From NCBI RefSeq assembly GCF_900101625.1, contig NZ_FMYZ01000001.1, forward strand, positions 62,001 through 126,000: a stretch of 64,000 nt of DNA, written 5' to 3'. The DNA comes from Cupriavidus sp. YR651. Its GTDB lineage: Bacteria > Pseudomonadota > Gammaproteobacteria > Burkholderiales > Burkholderiaceae. Both the position numbers and the translations under genes were made by a program. The notes under the pieces were generated by a model. The model was not told where the DNA came from. It worked only from the letters and a program-made list of their open reading frames with translations, and made no database searches. Shown here piece by piece: positions 24,568 through 35,286 of the stretch (within the stretch, counting starts at the first letter, position 1; every line of letters starts with the position of its first letter).

Positions 24568-24694
24568 AACGGGTCGCTTCCATGAAAAAACCGACTTTGG
24601 CTGTGCATTTTAAATCATGAGGGGAATGATCGCCAGTTGGCTACACTTCCGATCCACGTCCCCAATCTTTCCGGCGCCCCCGGACCGGTATCCC

Positions 24695-26710
24695 ATGGCT
24701 AGCTGGCCAAATGCCCGACAGTGGCTGTTTTCGCTGAAGGCATTCGCGGCCGCAATGCTGGCGCTCTATATCGCACTGTCCTTCGGCCTGCCTCGCCCTT
24801 ACTGGGCGATGGCTACCGTCTACTTTGTCTCGCATCCGCTGACCGGCGCCACCCGATCCAAGGCCGCCTATCGCGTGGCGGGCACGGTGCTCGGCGCCAC
24901 GGCGGCGGTGGCTACCGTGCCACTGCTGGTCAACATGCCCATCGTGCTGATGGGTGCGATCTCGCTGTGGATCGTGGTGCTGGTCTACCTGTCGCTGCTG
25001 CAGCGGACGCCGCGCAGCTATGTGTTCCTGCTGGCTGCGTACACCCTGCCGATCGTGGCGTTGCCCGCCGTCAGCCAGCCGACGGCCATTTTCGATATCG
25101 CCGTGGCGCGCATCGAGGAGATCGTGATCGGCATCGTCTGCGCCGGGCTGGTCGGCGCCATCGTCTTTCCGGCCAAGGTGGCGCCCGCATTGCGCGACCG
25201 CGCCGGCACCTGGCTTGACGATGCGGCATCGTGGGCGGCCGATATCCTCGCCGCCAATCCCCGTGCCCGCGCCAGCCGGCATCGCCTGGCCGCCGACATG
25301 CTGGCGCTGGACCAACTGATCGTGCAACTGTCCTTCGACACCGAAAGCCGCCACACCCTGCGCCACGCGCGCGCGCTGCGAGAGCAGATGTCGATGCTGA
25401 TGCCGGTCCTGTCGGCACTGGAGGCCGTGCTTCACACGCTGCGCCGTGATCCGGATGGCATGCCCGTGCCGCTCGCGAAATACATCGGCGCCGTGGCGAA
25501 CTGGCTTGGCCACGGCCTGCAGGGCCCGGCGCCAGCCGTGGTCGCCGTACCCGCTGACTGGGCCGGGGCCGACCCACGCGCAGGCCTGATCGCGACGGCC
25601 GGACATCTGCTCGGCCAGCTGGGCGACTTGCTGGAAGCCTGCCAGGCCCTGCAGCACGGCATTGGCGACCGCCCCGCGCGCCTGCCGCCGACCTTATTGA
25701 ATACACCAGCGGATACACCCGCGGACCCACCCGTGCAGCGCGCCGCGCAAGGCCTGTATCACGATCACGGCATGCTGCTCTTCGGCGCGATATCCACCGG
25801 TCTGGCCGTGTTCTGCGCCGGCCTGCTGTGGATCTTCTCCGGATGGGAGGATGGCGGCGGTCCCGTCGCGGTGGCGTCCATCGCCTGCTGCTTCTTCGCG
25901 ACAATCGACGAGCCACGCCCGGTGGCCCGCTCGTTCCTGCGCTGGAGCGCGTTTTGCCTGCTGGTGTCGTCGTTCTACCTGTTCCTGGTGGTGCCGCATG
26001 CGCAGACTTTCGAGACACTGGTAGGCATGTTGTCGATTCCGTATCTCGGCATCGGCATGCTGATCGCGCGGCCGGGCTTCAACCTGATCGCCATGCTGCT
26101 GTCGGTGAACACCGCGTCGTTCGCCAACGTGCAGAGCGTCTACGACGCCAATTTCGTCGGCGTGTTCAACAACAACCTGGCCAACGCGGCGGCCATGCTC
26201 TTTGCGCCGCTGTGGGCGATGGTGGCGCGCCCGTTCGGCGCCCACGTTGCCGCGCATCGGCTGATTCGCGCCAGCTGGCAGGACCTGGCGCGCGCCGCGA
26301 CGTGGCGTGCCGCGGACAGCCATACGAAGCTGGGGGCGCGCATGCTGGACCGCCTGGGGCAACTGATGCCGCGACTCGGCGCCAGCGGAGGCAGGCTGGC
26401 TTCGGACGGTTTCACCGAGCTGCAGATCGGCTATTGCACGCTGGCGCTCCAACGCGCACTACCGGATATGCCCCCGGCGGCGCGCAAGCCTGTCAGGCGC
26501 GTGCTGAGCATGGTGGCGCGGCATTTCCGGGCGCGTCTGAAGGTCGGTCACCCGATGGCGGTGCCCGGGGAGCTGGGCCAGCGAATCGTGGAATCGATCG
26601 CGCAGCTAGCGCGCCTGCGGAGCGACGCACGGGCACCGCTCTCTGCGCTGGTGGTGCTGCAGGTCACGCTGCACGCCCATGAAAATAACGACTCATTTCA
26701 CGACGTTTAA
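24695..26710 (+). CDS. FUSC family (AaeB/PET-like) inner-membrane transporter
   Basis: The protein has 671 residues from the ATG at 24695 (M-A-S-W-P-N-A-R-Q-W-L-F-S-L-K), the canonical start just before the first helix; the frame is open ~26 codons upstream but that part is Pro/Arg-rich and unlike the family. There are two similar membrane blocks of about five or six helices (residues ~18-165 and ~360-510), separated by a helical cytoplasmic region, with a second cytoplasmic region at the C-terminus. Hallmarks are K-A-F-A-A-A-M-L-A-L-Y-I-A and P-Y-W-A-M-A-T-V-Y-F-V-S-H-P-L-T-G-A-T-R-S-K. Relatives such as AaeB export hydroxybenzoates together with a small adaptor; no adaptor gene is adjacent here. 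Confidence 0.88.
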   Translation: MASWPNARQWLFSLKAFAAAMLALYIALSFGLPRPYWAMATVYFVSHPLTGATRSKAAYRVAGTVLGATAAVATVPLLVNMPIVLMGAISLWIVVLVYLSLLQRTPRSYVFLLAAYTLPIVALPAVSQPTAIFDIAVARIEEIVIGIVCAGLVGAIVFPAKVAPALRDRAGTWLDDAASWAADILAANPRARASRHRLAADMLALDQLIVQLSFDTESRHTLRHARALREQMSMLMPVLSALEAVLHTLRRDPDGMPVPLAKYIGAVANWLGHGLQGPAPAVVAVPADWAGADPRAGLIATAGHLLGQLGDLLEACQALQHGIGDRPARLPPTLLNTPADTPADPPVQRAAQGLYHDHGMLLFGAISTGLAVFCAGLLWIFSGWEDGGGPVAVASIACCFFATIDEPRPVARSFLRWSAFCLLVSSFYLFLVVPHAQTFETLVGMLSIPYLGIGMLIARPGFNLIAMLLSVNTASFANVQSVYDANFVGVFNNNLANAAAMLFAPLWAMVARPFGAHVAAHRLIRASWQDLARAATWRAADSHTKLGARMLDRLGQLMPRLGASGGRLASDGFTELQIGYCTLALQRALPDMPPAARKPVRRVLSMVARHFRARLKVGHPMAVPGELGQRIVESIAQLARLRSDARAPLSALVVLQVTLHAHENNDSFHDV

Positions 26711-26858
26711 ATCATCGCAGGAATACTTCGTGATGACTACACTTCGTTCCGTGCCGCACCATTCCCGGCGAGGCACCGCCCACAAGGCGATCCGGAAGGC
26801 AGGCGTGGCGCAAACCCGCCAGGCACGCCTTCCTCAATCAGTTGAAGAACCACAAGAC

Positions 26859-27170
26859 ATGCACAACAACCTGCTCAAGACCCTGCTTGCCACGGCAACC
26901 CTCTGCGCCTGCTCCCTCGCAGTCGCCCAAGGCCAGCAAGACCGGGGCGTCCCCGGCGACCGCTACGGTTATGACATGCACAACGGACGCCGCGATCCGT
27001 TCACGGACGGTGCGCACGGCATCCGCAAGGCCGACCCGTACACCGACGGCGCCCTCGGCACGCGCAAATCCGATCCCTTCACCGATGGGGCCAACAGTGC
27101 CGCATCCGGCATGACCCTGGCGGGCATGGACCGCACGGGCGTGTCCGCGCCGCCGGCCCACAGCGCCTGA
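26859..27170 (+). CDS. Small secreted protein with three D-P-(F/Y)-T-D-G-A repeats
   Basis: The protein has about 103 residues from the ATG at 26859, chosen because a signal peptide starts there (M-H-N-N-L-L-K-T-L-L-A-T-A-T-L-C-A-C-S-L-A-V-A-Q); AGTTGAAGAA lies ~9-18 bases upstream. The mature part contains three tandem copies of (R/K)-x-D-P-(F/Y)-T-D-G-A, separated by H-G-I-R-K-A and L-G-T-R-K-S. The Asp/Thr-rich repeats could bind metal ions, but that is a guess. No family is recognised. It follows the FUSC gene by about 150 bases on the same strand and may be cotranscribed or independent. Confidence 0.65.
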   Translation: MHNNLLKTLLATATLCACSLAVAQGQQDRGVPGDRYGYDMHNGRRDPFTDGAHGIRKADPYTDGALGTRKSDPFTDGANSAASGMTLAGMDRTGVSAPPAHSA

Positions 27171-27269
27171 TCTGCCGTCCCTCCAGCCAGCCGTCCCGGC
27201 GCCGGGTCTCCTCGTTCGGCATCGGGACAGCCACCTCCTCGTCGCGGCACCCCGTGAGAGGCGGCGGCC

Positions 27270-28253
27270 TCAGCCCGCATTCGCGGTTGCCGCGCTCTTC
27301 ATCTCGCCCTTCAGCCATTCCCCCACGGCATCCAGCAGCAACCCCGATCCGTGCTCGCGCGATCCGGCATCGTCGTAGCCATCGAGGAATGCGCCTTGCT
27401 CGGTCATCACCAGCCGCGTGCCCTGACCTGCCACCTTGAGTTCAAACGTCGCCAGCGAGACGGAAATCTTGCGCTCGCCCATGTGCATTTCGTAGCTGTA
27501 GACCAGGCGCTCGTCGGGGATCACGTCGTAATAGAACGCCTCGAACGTCGATACCAGCCCGTTTTGCCAGCCTCCTTGCAACGTTTCCCGGCCGCCGGGA
27601 CGCACGTCCATCTTGCGCGACATCACGGTGTAGCCCTCGCCGCCGTGGAACCACTGGGCCTTGGCTTGCGGGTCCGTCAGCGCCCGGAAGACCAGCGCGG
27701 GCGGCGCATCGTAGGTCCGCTCGATCGTGAACACGCCATGTGCGACGGAACGCGCGGGCGGCGGCGCGGCCGCAAGACGCGCCACCTTCGCCTCCAGCCG
27801 GTCTAGCGTCTGGCGCCAGCCTTCTTCGGCGCCCCGGGTAAAATCGGCGGCCGACGGGTCCAGCAGCGTGTATCGCTGCGTCACGTTCATCTGCGTGCCA
27901 CCGCAGACCGTCTCGAAACCGACCGTGGTGTGGGCGTTGAACAGCGTCTTGCCGGATTCGGTCACCACGTTCATATCGATCACCAGACGCGCGTTCGGCG
28001 TGACTTCCACATAGTGGCCCCGGATCCAGTGCGACTGCCCTTCGGGCGATCGCATGCACAGATCGAACTTGCCACCGGCGCGGAACTCCACCTCGGCCTC
28101 GGGGACCGTATAGCCGGTCGGGCAGAACCATTCCTTCAGGTGCTCGGCGGCGCTCCACGCCTTGAACACCAGCTCGCGCGGCGCATTGAACGCGCGCGAT
28201 ACGGTCAGGGGGCGCGGCTGCGCCGCCTGGAGAGTTTCAGTCGCTGTTGCCAT
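27270..28253 (-). CDS. Tandem SRPBCC (AHSA1-like) domain protein
   Basis: The protein has 327 residues and contains two START-like SRPBCC domains in a row: residues ~15-150 (L-T-V-S-R-A-F-N-A-P-R-E-L-V-F-K-A-W-S, then G-W-R-Q-T-L-D-R-L) and ~170-320 (F-T-I-E-R-T-Y-D-A-P-P-A-L-V-F-R-A-L-T, then H-G-S-G-L-L-L-D-A-V). Each has the usual D/N-A-P-x-x-L-V-F start and the C-terminal amphipathic helix. Single-domain AHSA1-like proteins paired with an ArsR gene are common; the fusion of two is less common. The start overlaps the ArsR stop by 17 bases, so the two are translationally coupled. The ligand is unknown. Confidence 0.9.
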   Translation of the reverse strand: MATATETLQAAQPRPLTVSRAFNAPRELVFKAWSAAEHLKEWFCPTGYTVPEAEVEFRAGGKFDLCMRSPEGQSHWIRGHYVEVTPNARLVIDMNVVTESGKTLFNAHTTVGFETVCGGTQMNVTQRYTLLDPSAADFTRGAEEGWRQTLDRLEAKVARLAAAPPPARSVAHGVFTIERTYDAPPALVFRALTDPQAKAQWFHGGEGYTVMSRKMDVRPGGRETLQGGWQNGLVSTFEAFYYDVIPDERLVYSYEMHMGERKISVSLATFELKVAGQGTRLVMTEQGAFLDGYDDAGSREHGSGLLLDAVGEWLKGEMKSAATANAG

Positions 28254-28593
28254 CGGATGCCGCCTCCTTCTTCATGGTTTCCAGGTATTCGCCAAGCCGG
28301 TCGAGATGGCCTTCCCATTCGGCCCGCCGGTCGCTGATCCACTGCTCGGCCAGACTGAGCGCATTGGGCGCCATCCGGCACGTCCTGACCCGCCCGAGCT
28401 TTTCCGATTGCACCAGCCCGGCCTGTTCCAGCACTGCGAGATGCTGCATGACGGCCGGCAGGGACATGGCCAGCGGCCGCGCAAGATCCGTCACGGAAGC
28501 CGGGCCGCGCGCCAGTTGCGCGAGCATCGCCCGGCGCGTGGTGTCGGCCAGTGCCTGGAAGGTGGAATTGAGAGGATCGGATTGGTTAAGCAT
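28237..28593 (-). CDS. ArsR family transcriptional regulator
   Basis: The protein has 118 residues with a single winged helix-turn-helix: F-Q-A-L-A-D-T-T-R-R-A-M-L-A-Q-L, S-V-T-D-L-A-R-P-L-A-M-S-L-P-A-V-M-Q-H-L-A-V-L-E, and a G-R-V-R-T-C-R wing. It lacks the metal-binding C-x-C motif of true ArsR/SmtB sensors, as usual for members paired with SRPBCC proteins. It is the first gene of a two-gene operon and overlaps the SRPBCC gene. Autoregulation of this operon is likely by analogy with other such pairs. Confidence 0.92.
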   Translation of the reverse strand: MLNQSDPLNSTFQALADTTRRAMLAQLARGPASVTDLARPLAMSLPAVMQHLAVLEQAGLVQSEKLGRVRTCRMAPNALSLAEQWISDRRAEWEGHLDRLGEYLETMKKEAASDGNSD

Positions 28594-28800
28594 GCGCTTT
28601 AGTTTAGTGGCGTACGTTAGTTAAGCAAGAACTTTAGTGAAGAGGCGGACGCCAGGTTGCGGCGTGTTTTCGAGGTGTGGTGACGGACACACCCACCGGC
28701 CAGGAACTGGGGCAACATTGGATAGCTCGCGTCATGATCTGCGCGGTATGATCCGGAGCGCACATGCCGCGCGCCGTATCTGTATCTATTAGCTCCTGAC

Positions 28801-29990
28801 ATGAAACTGCCGTTCGTCCTGCAGCGTCCTGCTTTCGTCGTTGCCGTCCTGCTGGTGGCAGGGCTGGGGCTGGGATGGTGGCTGCTGCGGCCCGTGGAAA
28901 TCGTCGATACGGTGGCGGTCGCGCGCGGCGATATCGAATCCAGCGTCACGGCGCTCGGCATGCTTCAGCCGCGCAGCTACGTGGATGTCGGCGCCCAGGC
29001 TTCGGGCGCCATTCGCCGCATACACGTCCAGCCCGGCGACGCCGTGGAGCGCGGCCAGTTGCTCGTCGAGATCGATCCCGCCGTCCAGCAGGCCCGCGTG
29101 GATGCTGACCGCGCCACGCTGGCCAGCCTGCGCGCCCAGTTGGCCGAGGCCATCGCCCAGCGCGAACTGGCCCAGCAGCAATGGGACCGCCAGCGGCACA
29201 TGGCCAACGACGGTTCCACCCGCGACGAAGACGTGCAGACCGCCCAGGCGGCGCTGCGCGTGGCCATCGCCCGTATCGACAACCTGCGCGCCCAGATCGA
29301 CGGCGCGGCGTCGGCGCTCAAGGGCGACGAAGCCCAGCTCGGCTACACCCGGATCTACGCGCCGATGCGCGGCACCGTGGTGTCGCTCGATGCGCGCGAA
29401 GGCCAGACGCTGAACGCGACCTACCAGACGCCGAACATCCTGCGCATCGCCGACCTGTCGGCCATGACGATCTGGACCGAGGTATCGGAGGCCGACGTGC
29501 GCCGCGTGCAGCCCGGCATGCCGGTCTACTTCACCACGCTCGGCGTGCAGGATGCGCAAGGCACCGCACGGCGCTGGCAAGGCCAGGTCCGGCAGATCCT
29601 GCCGGCGCCGCCCACCCCGCCGGGCACCTCCCAGGGCAATGCCGCGGCCGCCGCCACGCCGCCGACCGGCAAGGTCGTCCTGTATACAGTGCTGTTCGAC
29701 GTCGACAACGCCGACCGTGCGCTGATGCCGCAGATGAGCGCACAGGTATTTTTCGTGGCGGCCAGCGTGCGTAACGTCCTGGTGGCGCCGCTCCCCGCGC
29801 TGCAAGCGGTCAGCGGGCAGCCCGGCCGCTATACCGCGCGCGTGCAGGACGCCGGCGGCGGCATCCACGAGCGCGAGGTCTCGACCGGCGTGCGCGACCG
29901 CCTGAGCGCCGAGATCCTGTCCGGCCTCAAGGAAGGAGACAGGCTGGTGACCAGCGTTCGCGTCGAGCGCGCCGCCGAAGGGAGGTTCCG

Positions 29991-29997
<7 letters not shown>
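28801..29997 (+). CDS. macA: MacA-like periplasmic adaptor of a tripartite efflux system
   Basis: The protein has 398 residues. An N-terminal helix (F-V-V-A-V-L-L-V-A-G-L-G-L-G-W-W-L-L) is followed by the MacA-type barrel and lipoyl motifs (V-D-V-G-A-Q-A-S-G-A-I-R-R-I-H-V and V-E-R-G-Q-L-L-V-E-I-D), a coiled-coil hairpin of A-Q-R-E-L-A-Q-Q-Q-W-D, and the second lipoyl half Y-T-R-I-Y-A-P-M-R-G-T-V-V-S. MacA joins MacB to a TolC-like channel. It overlaps the MacB gene by 7 bases, and the third gene is an outer-membrane factor, so this is a complete MacA-MacB-OMF set. Possible substrates by family are macrolides, lipopeptides or siderophores. Confidence 0.92.
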
Positions 29998-32020
<2,023 letters not shown>

Positions 32021-32024
<4 letters not shown>

Positions 32025-33499
32025 GGCCCGCGTTGAAGCGTTTGACGACGCGCCCTGCCCCGCGCCCGCCAGGCTTGTTGGCGATGGTGGCGACATTGGC
32101 AATGGTGGCGATGGCCGCCATGTCCGGTTGCGCCAGCGCGCCGGAGGCCGAGATCCCGCCGCTCGATGTACCGGCCAGCTGGCGCCACGACGCACCGGCG
32201 TCCGCAGGCACCACCGCCAGCCTGGCCGGCCCCGACTGGTGGCGGCGCTTCGGCAGCGATGAACTGGCCGCGCTGGTCGCTCAGGCGCAGTCCGGCAGCT
32301 TCGACCTTGCCGCCGCGGCGGCCCGCGTACGCCAGGCGCAGGCGCTGGCCCGCATTGCCGGCGCCGCGCTGTTGCCCGAGGTCACGCTGTCCGCCACCGC
32401 GCAGCGGCTGCGTGAGCCGCAATCGACCGTGACCGGCTACTACACCGCCGAGCTCTTCGCCAGCTACGAAATCGACCTCTGGGGCGGCAATGCCGCCGCG
32501 CGCGATGCGGCGGTGGCCAGGTTCCAGTCCACGGCCTATGCGCGCGATACGGTGGCGCTGACGCTCGTGGCCAGCGTGGCGGCCACCTACCTCCAGACCG
32601 TGGCCCTGCGCGAACGCGTGGAGATCGCGCGACGCAATACGGAGAATGCCGAGCGCATCCTGGCGCTGGTGTCGTCCCGGGCCCGGGCGGGCGCCGCCAC
32701 GCCGTTGGAATTGGCGCAGCAGCGCGGGCTCGTCGCCACGCAGCGGCAGGACTTCGCGCTGCGGCAGCAACAGGCGCAGAGCAGCCTGACGGCGCTGGCC
32801 CTGCTGCTGGGCCGGCCCGTGCAGGGGTTCGACATCGCCACCGCGACGCTCGACGGCATCGCCATGCCCGGCGTAGGCGCCGGCGTGCCCGCCAGCCTGA
32901 TCACGCATCGACCCGACCTGGCGCAGGCCGAACGCGCACTGGCAGGCGCGCAGGCCGACATCCGCGTGGCACGCGCGGCGATGCTGCCGTCGCTGACGCT
33001 GACCGCGGGCGCCGGCTTTGGCGCCGACCGCCTGGGCGACCTGCTCAACACCTCGCTCTACAGTCTGGCCGCCGGGCTGGTCGTCCCCGTCTTCAATGCC
33101 GGCCGGCTGGCGGCCGGGCGCGACCTGGCCGTCGCCCGCCGCGAAGAACTGCTGGCCGCCTACCGGGGCGCCATCGTCAATGCGCTCGGCGATGTGGAGG
33201 TGGCGCTGAATACGGTCGATGGCCTCGGCCGCCAGCGCACCGAGCAGGCCGAAGCGCTAGCCCAGGCCCGCGAGGCCGCGCGGCTTGCGGAATCGCGCTA
33301 TCGCGCCGGAGCGGAAACGCTGCTGACCGTGCTCGACGCGCAGCGCACGCTTTACGCCGCGCAGGACGACGCCGTTGCGCTGCACGTGTCCGAATTGCAG
33401 GCCGGGGTGGGATTGTTCCGGGCATTGGGCGGCGGATGGATGGCGCCCGACGCCGTGGTGGCGCAGACGCCACCGTCGTCGCCATCGCCTGCGCCGTGA
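32021..33499 (+). CDS. Outer-membrane efflux lipoprotein (NodT/OprM family)
   Basis: The protein has 492 residues. The start is the ATG at 32021, overlapping the macB stop (ATGA). The lipoprotein signal ends M-S-G-C (Cys near residue 31). The family pattern follows: W-W-R-R-F-G-S-D-E-L near the N-terminus of the mature protein, S-Y-E-I-D-L-W-G at the inner turn, and two similar halves each ending in long alpha hairpins, with A-L-L-L-G-R-P-V and R-P-D-L-A-Q-A-E-R-A-L-A-G-A-Q-A-D-I between them. These proteins form the TolC-like trimeric outer-membrane duct for the MacAB pump. It is the last gene of the three-gene operon. Confidence 0.93.
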
Positions 33500-33757
33500 G
33501 CGCCGCGTTTGCGCGCCCGGCAAGGGTGCACCCGAAGGCGCATCGACCCGGGCGCAACCGGCAATTGCCAGCCCGGCAAGCCGGCTCCCACGAACGTGAC
33601 GCTCCAAGCACCTTCGCGAGCAGCGCCGATGCGCCCGGGCGCAAAAGCGCGTATTCTGGTGCGCTTGTCATTCCCGCGCCACAGGCGTAGTGTTGCGCAT
33701 CACTTTGGCGCCCGCCTTGCGCATGGGCGTGATCGCGCCCCACCAGATCGTTAACGG

Positions 33758-34426
33758 ATGAACCAGAAATCCCCGAATTTCCCGGACGAGCCCCCGCTGC
33801 CGCCCACCTGGGATGCCCGCCTTGCCCGCCGCCTTGTACGGCCTCTCAAGAACACCCGAGTCACCCCAAACCACCTGACGACGCTGCGCCTGCTGATCGG
33901 CGTGGCCGGCGTCGCCTGCCTGGCGCAAGGCGGCTACGCCTGGACCAACTACGGCGCCCTGCTGGTCGTCCTGTCCAACTTCGTCGACCACACTGACGGC
34001 GAACTGGCGCGAATCAGCGGAAAAACCAGCAAGATCGGCCATTTCTACGACCTGGCGAGCGATGCGCTGATCACGGTGCTGCTGTTCGTGTCGATGGGCA
34101 TGGCCATCGCCGGCCAGGCGACGGGCGAAGCATTCGGCCCGGTCCTGCGCGGCACGGTGGCTGGCCTGGCGGTCGCGCTGATCTTCTTCCTGCGCATGCG
34201 TATAGAATCGCGTGTTGGCAAAAGCGGGACAAAGCAGGCCTCGGCCGGCGGTTTCGAGACCGAAGACGTGCTGTACCTGCTGCCGCTGGTCACCCTGACG
34301 GACGGCATCGCGCCGTTCCTGACGGCCGCGTCGATCGGCGCGCCGCTGTTTGCCTTCCTCGTCATCATCGATTACTGGCGCGTCATGCGGCGCCCCCAGC
34401 CAGTCGCGACAACAACGGATCACTGA
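33758..34426 (+). CDS. CDP-alcohol phosphatidyltransferase, first gene of the phosphonate operon
   Basis: The protein has 222 residues with about six predicted transmembrane helices. The family signature D-x2-D-G-x2-A-R-x8-G-x3-D-x3-D is perfect: D77, D80, G81, A84, R85, G94, D98, D102. Such enzymes exchange the CMP of a CDP- or CMP-activated head group for an alcohol. Here the operon makes 2-aminoethylphosphonate and encodes two nucleotidyltransferases, so CMP-AEP is the likely donor and a diacylglycerol or similar lipid the likely acceptor, giving a phosphonolipid. That assignment is inferred from context. It starts the operon, nine bases before the 2OG oxygenase gene, after a 258-base gap that should hold the promoter. 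Confidence 0.9.
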   Translation: MNQKSPNFPDEPPLPPTWDARLARRLVRPLKNTRVTPNHLTTLRLLIGVAGVACLAQGGYAWTNYGALLVVLSNFVDHTDGELARISGKTSKIGHFYDLASDALITVLLFVSMGMAIAGQATGEAFGPVLRGTVAGLAVALIFFLRMRIESRVGKSGTKQASAGGFETEDVLYLLPLVTLTDGIAPFLTAASIGAPLFAFLVIIDYWRVMRRPQPVATTTDH

Positions 34427-34434
34427 GGTAGCAG

Positions 34435-35286
34435 ATGAGTGAACAGGCCACCAGCGACATTGCGCTCGACACGCGCGCTGCGCCGAGCCCTGCATCGGGC
34501 CCCACATCGGACCATATACCGGGCCATCCTGCGGCCCCGGCCGCCGGCCATCCCGACGCCGCCGTCGCGCGTGTTACCGGCCAGCTGGATACCCCCGCGC
34601 TGCGTGCCGATTTCGAACGCCAGGGCGCCTTCCTCTACCTGGACAAGTTCCTGGCCCCCGAGGAGTGCGCACAACTCGTGGCCCTCGCCCGCGCATTGCA
34701 GCCGGACCTCAACCGCAACTACCTGCCCGGCCATAAGCAGGGCGGCAGCGTCAGCCGCCACACCATCGACGAGAAGGCCCCCTTCATCGCCGAGCTCTAC
34801 CGCTCCAAGGCACTGATTCACTGGCTCGAGCAAATCAGCGGCGACAAGCTCCAGGTCTGCCCCGCCACCGATCCGCACGCCTACGCGCTCTATTACTACA
34901 CGCGCCAGGGCGATCACATCGGCTGGCACTACGACACGTCCTACTACGATGGCCGCCGCTATACGCTGCTGATCGGCGTGCTCGATGAATCGTCGTGCCG
35001 GCTGGACTATGAGCTCCACACCCGCAACCCCGACCTCCCCGACGAACCCGGCTCGGTGCAGATCCCACCGGGCGGCATCGTGCTGTTCGACGGCGACAAG
35101 CTGCGCCACCGCATCACGCCGGCCGGCCCGAACGAGATCCGGGTCTCGCTGACGTTCGAATATGTGACCGATCCGGGCATGCGCCCGTGGCTGCGCTTCA
35201 TCTCCAACATGAAGGATGCCGTGGCCTACTTCGGTTTCCGACAGGTCTTCAAGCGTCTGTTCGCGGGCGGGAAGTCGCGCGCGTGA
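34435..35286 (+). CDS. 2-oxoglutarate/Fe(II)-dependent oxygenase
   Basis: The protein has 283 residues. The first ~45 are Ala/Pro-rich and probably disordered. The jelly-roll core shows the iron triad H-x-D...H: His165 and Asp167 in G-W-H-Y-D-T-S-Y, His225 in L-R-H-R-I-T-P, with Arg236 (I-R-V-S-L-T-F-E-Y) to hold 2-oxoglutarate. Its position in the phosphonate operon suggests it hydroxylates the head group (for example AEP to 1-hydroxy-AEP), or an acyl chain or sugar carrying it. The GTG of the next gene overlaps its stop. It is soluble-looking and has no signal peptide. The substrate is inferred, not read from sequence. Confidence 0.85.
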   Translation: MSEQATSDIALDTRAAPSPASGPTSDHIPGHPAAPAAGHPDAAVARVTGQLDTPALRADFERQGAFLYLDKFLAPEECAQLVALARALQPDLNRNYLPGHKQGGSVSRHTIDEKAPFIAELYRSKALIHWLEQISGDKLQVCPATDPHAYALYYYTRQGDHIGWHYDTSYYDGRRYTLLIGVLDESSCRLDYELHTRNPDLPDEPGSVQIPPGGIVLFDGDKLRHRITPAGPNEIRVSLTFEYVTDPGMRPWLRFISNMKDAVAYFGFRQVFKRLFAGGKSRA

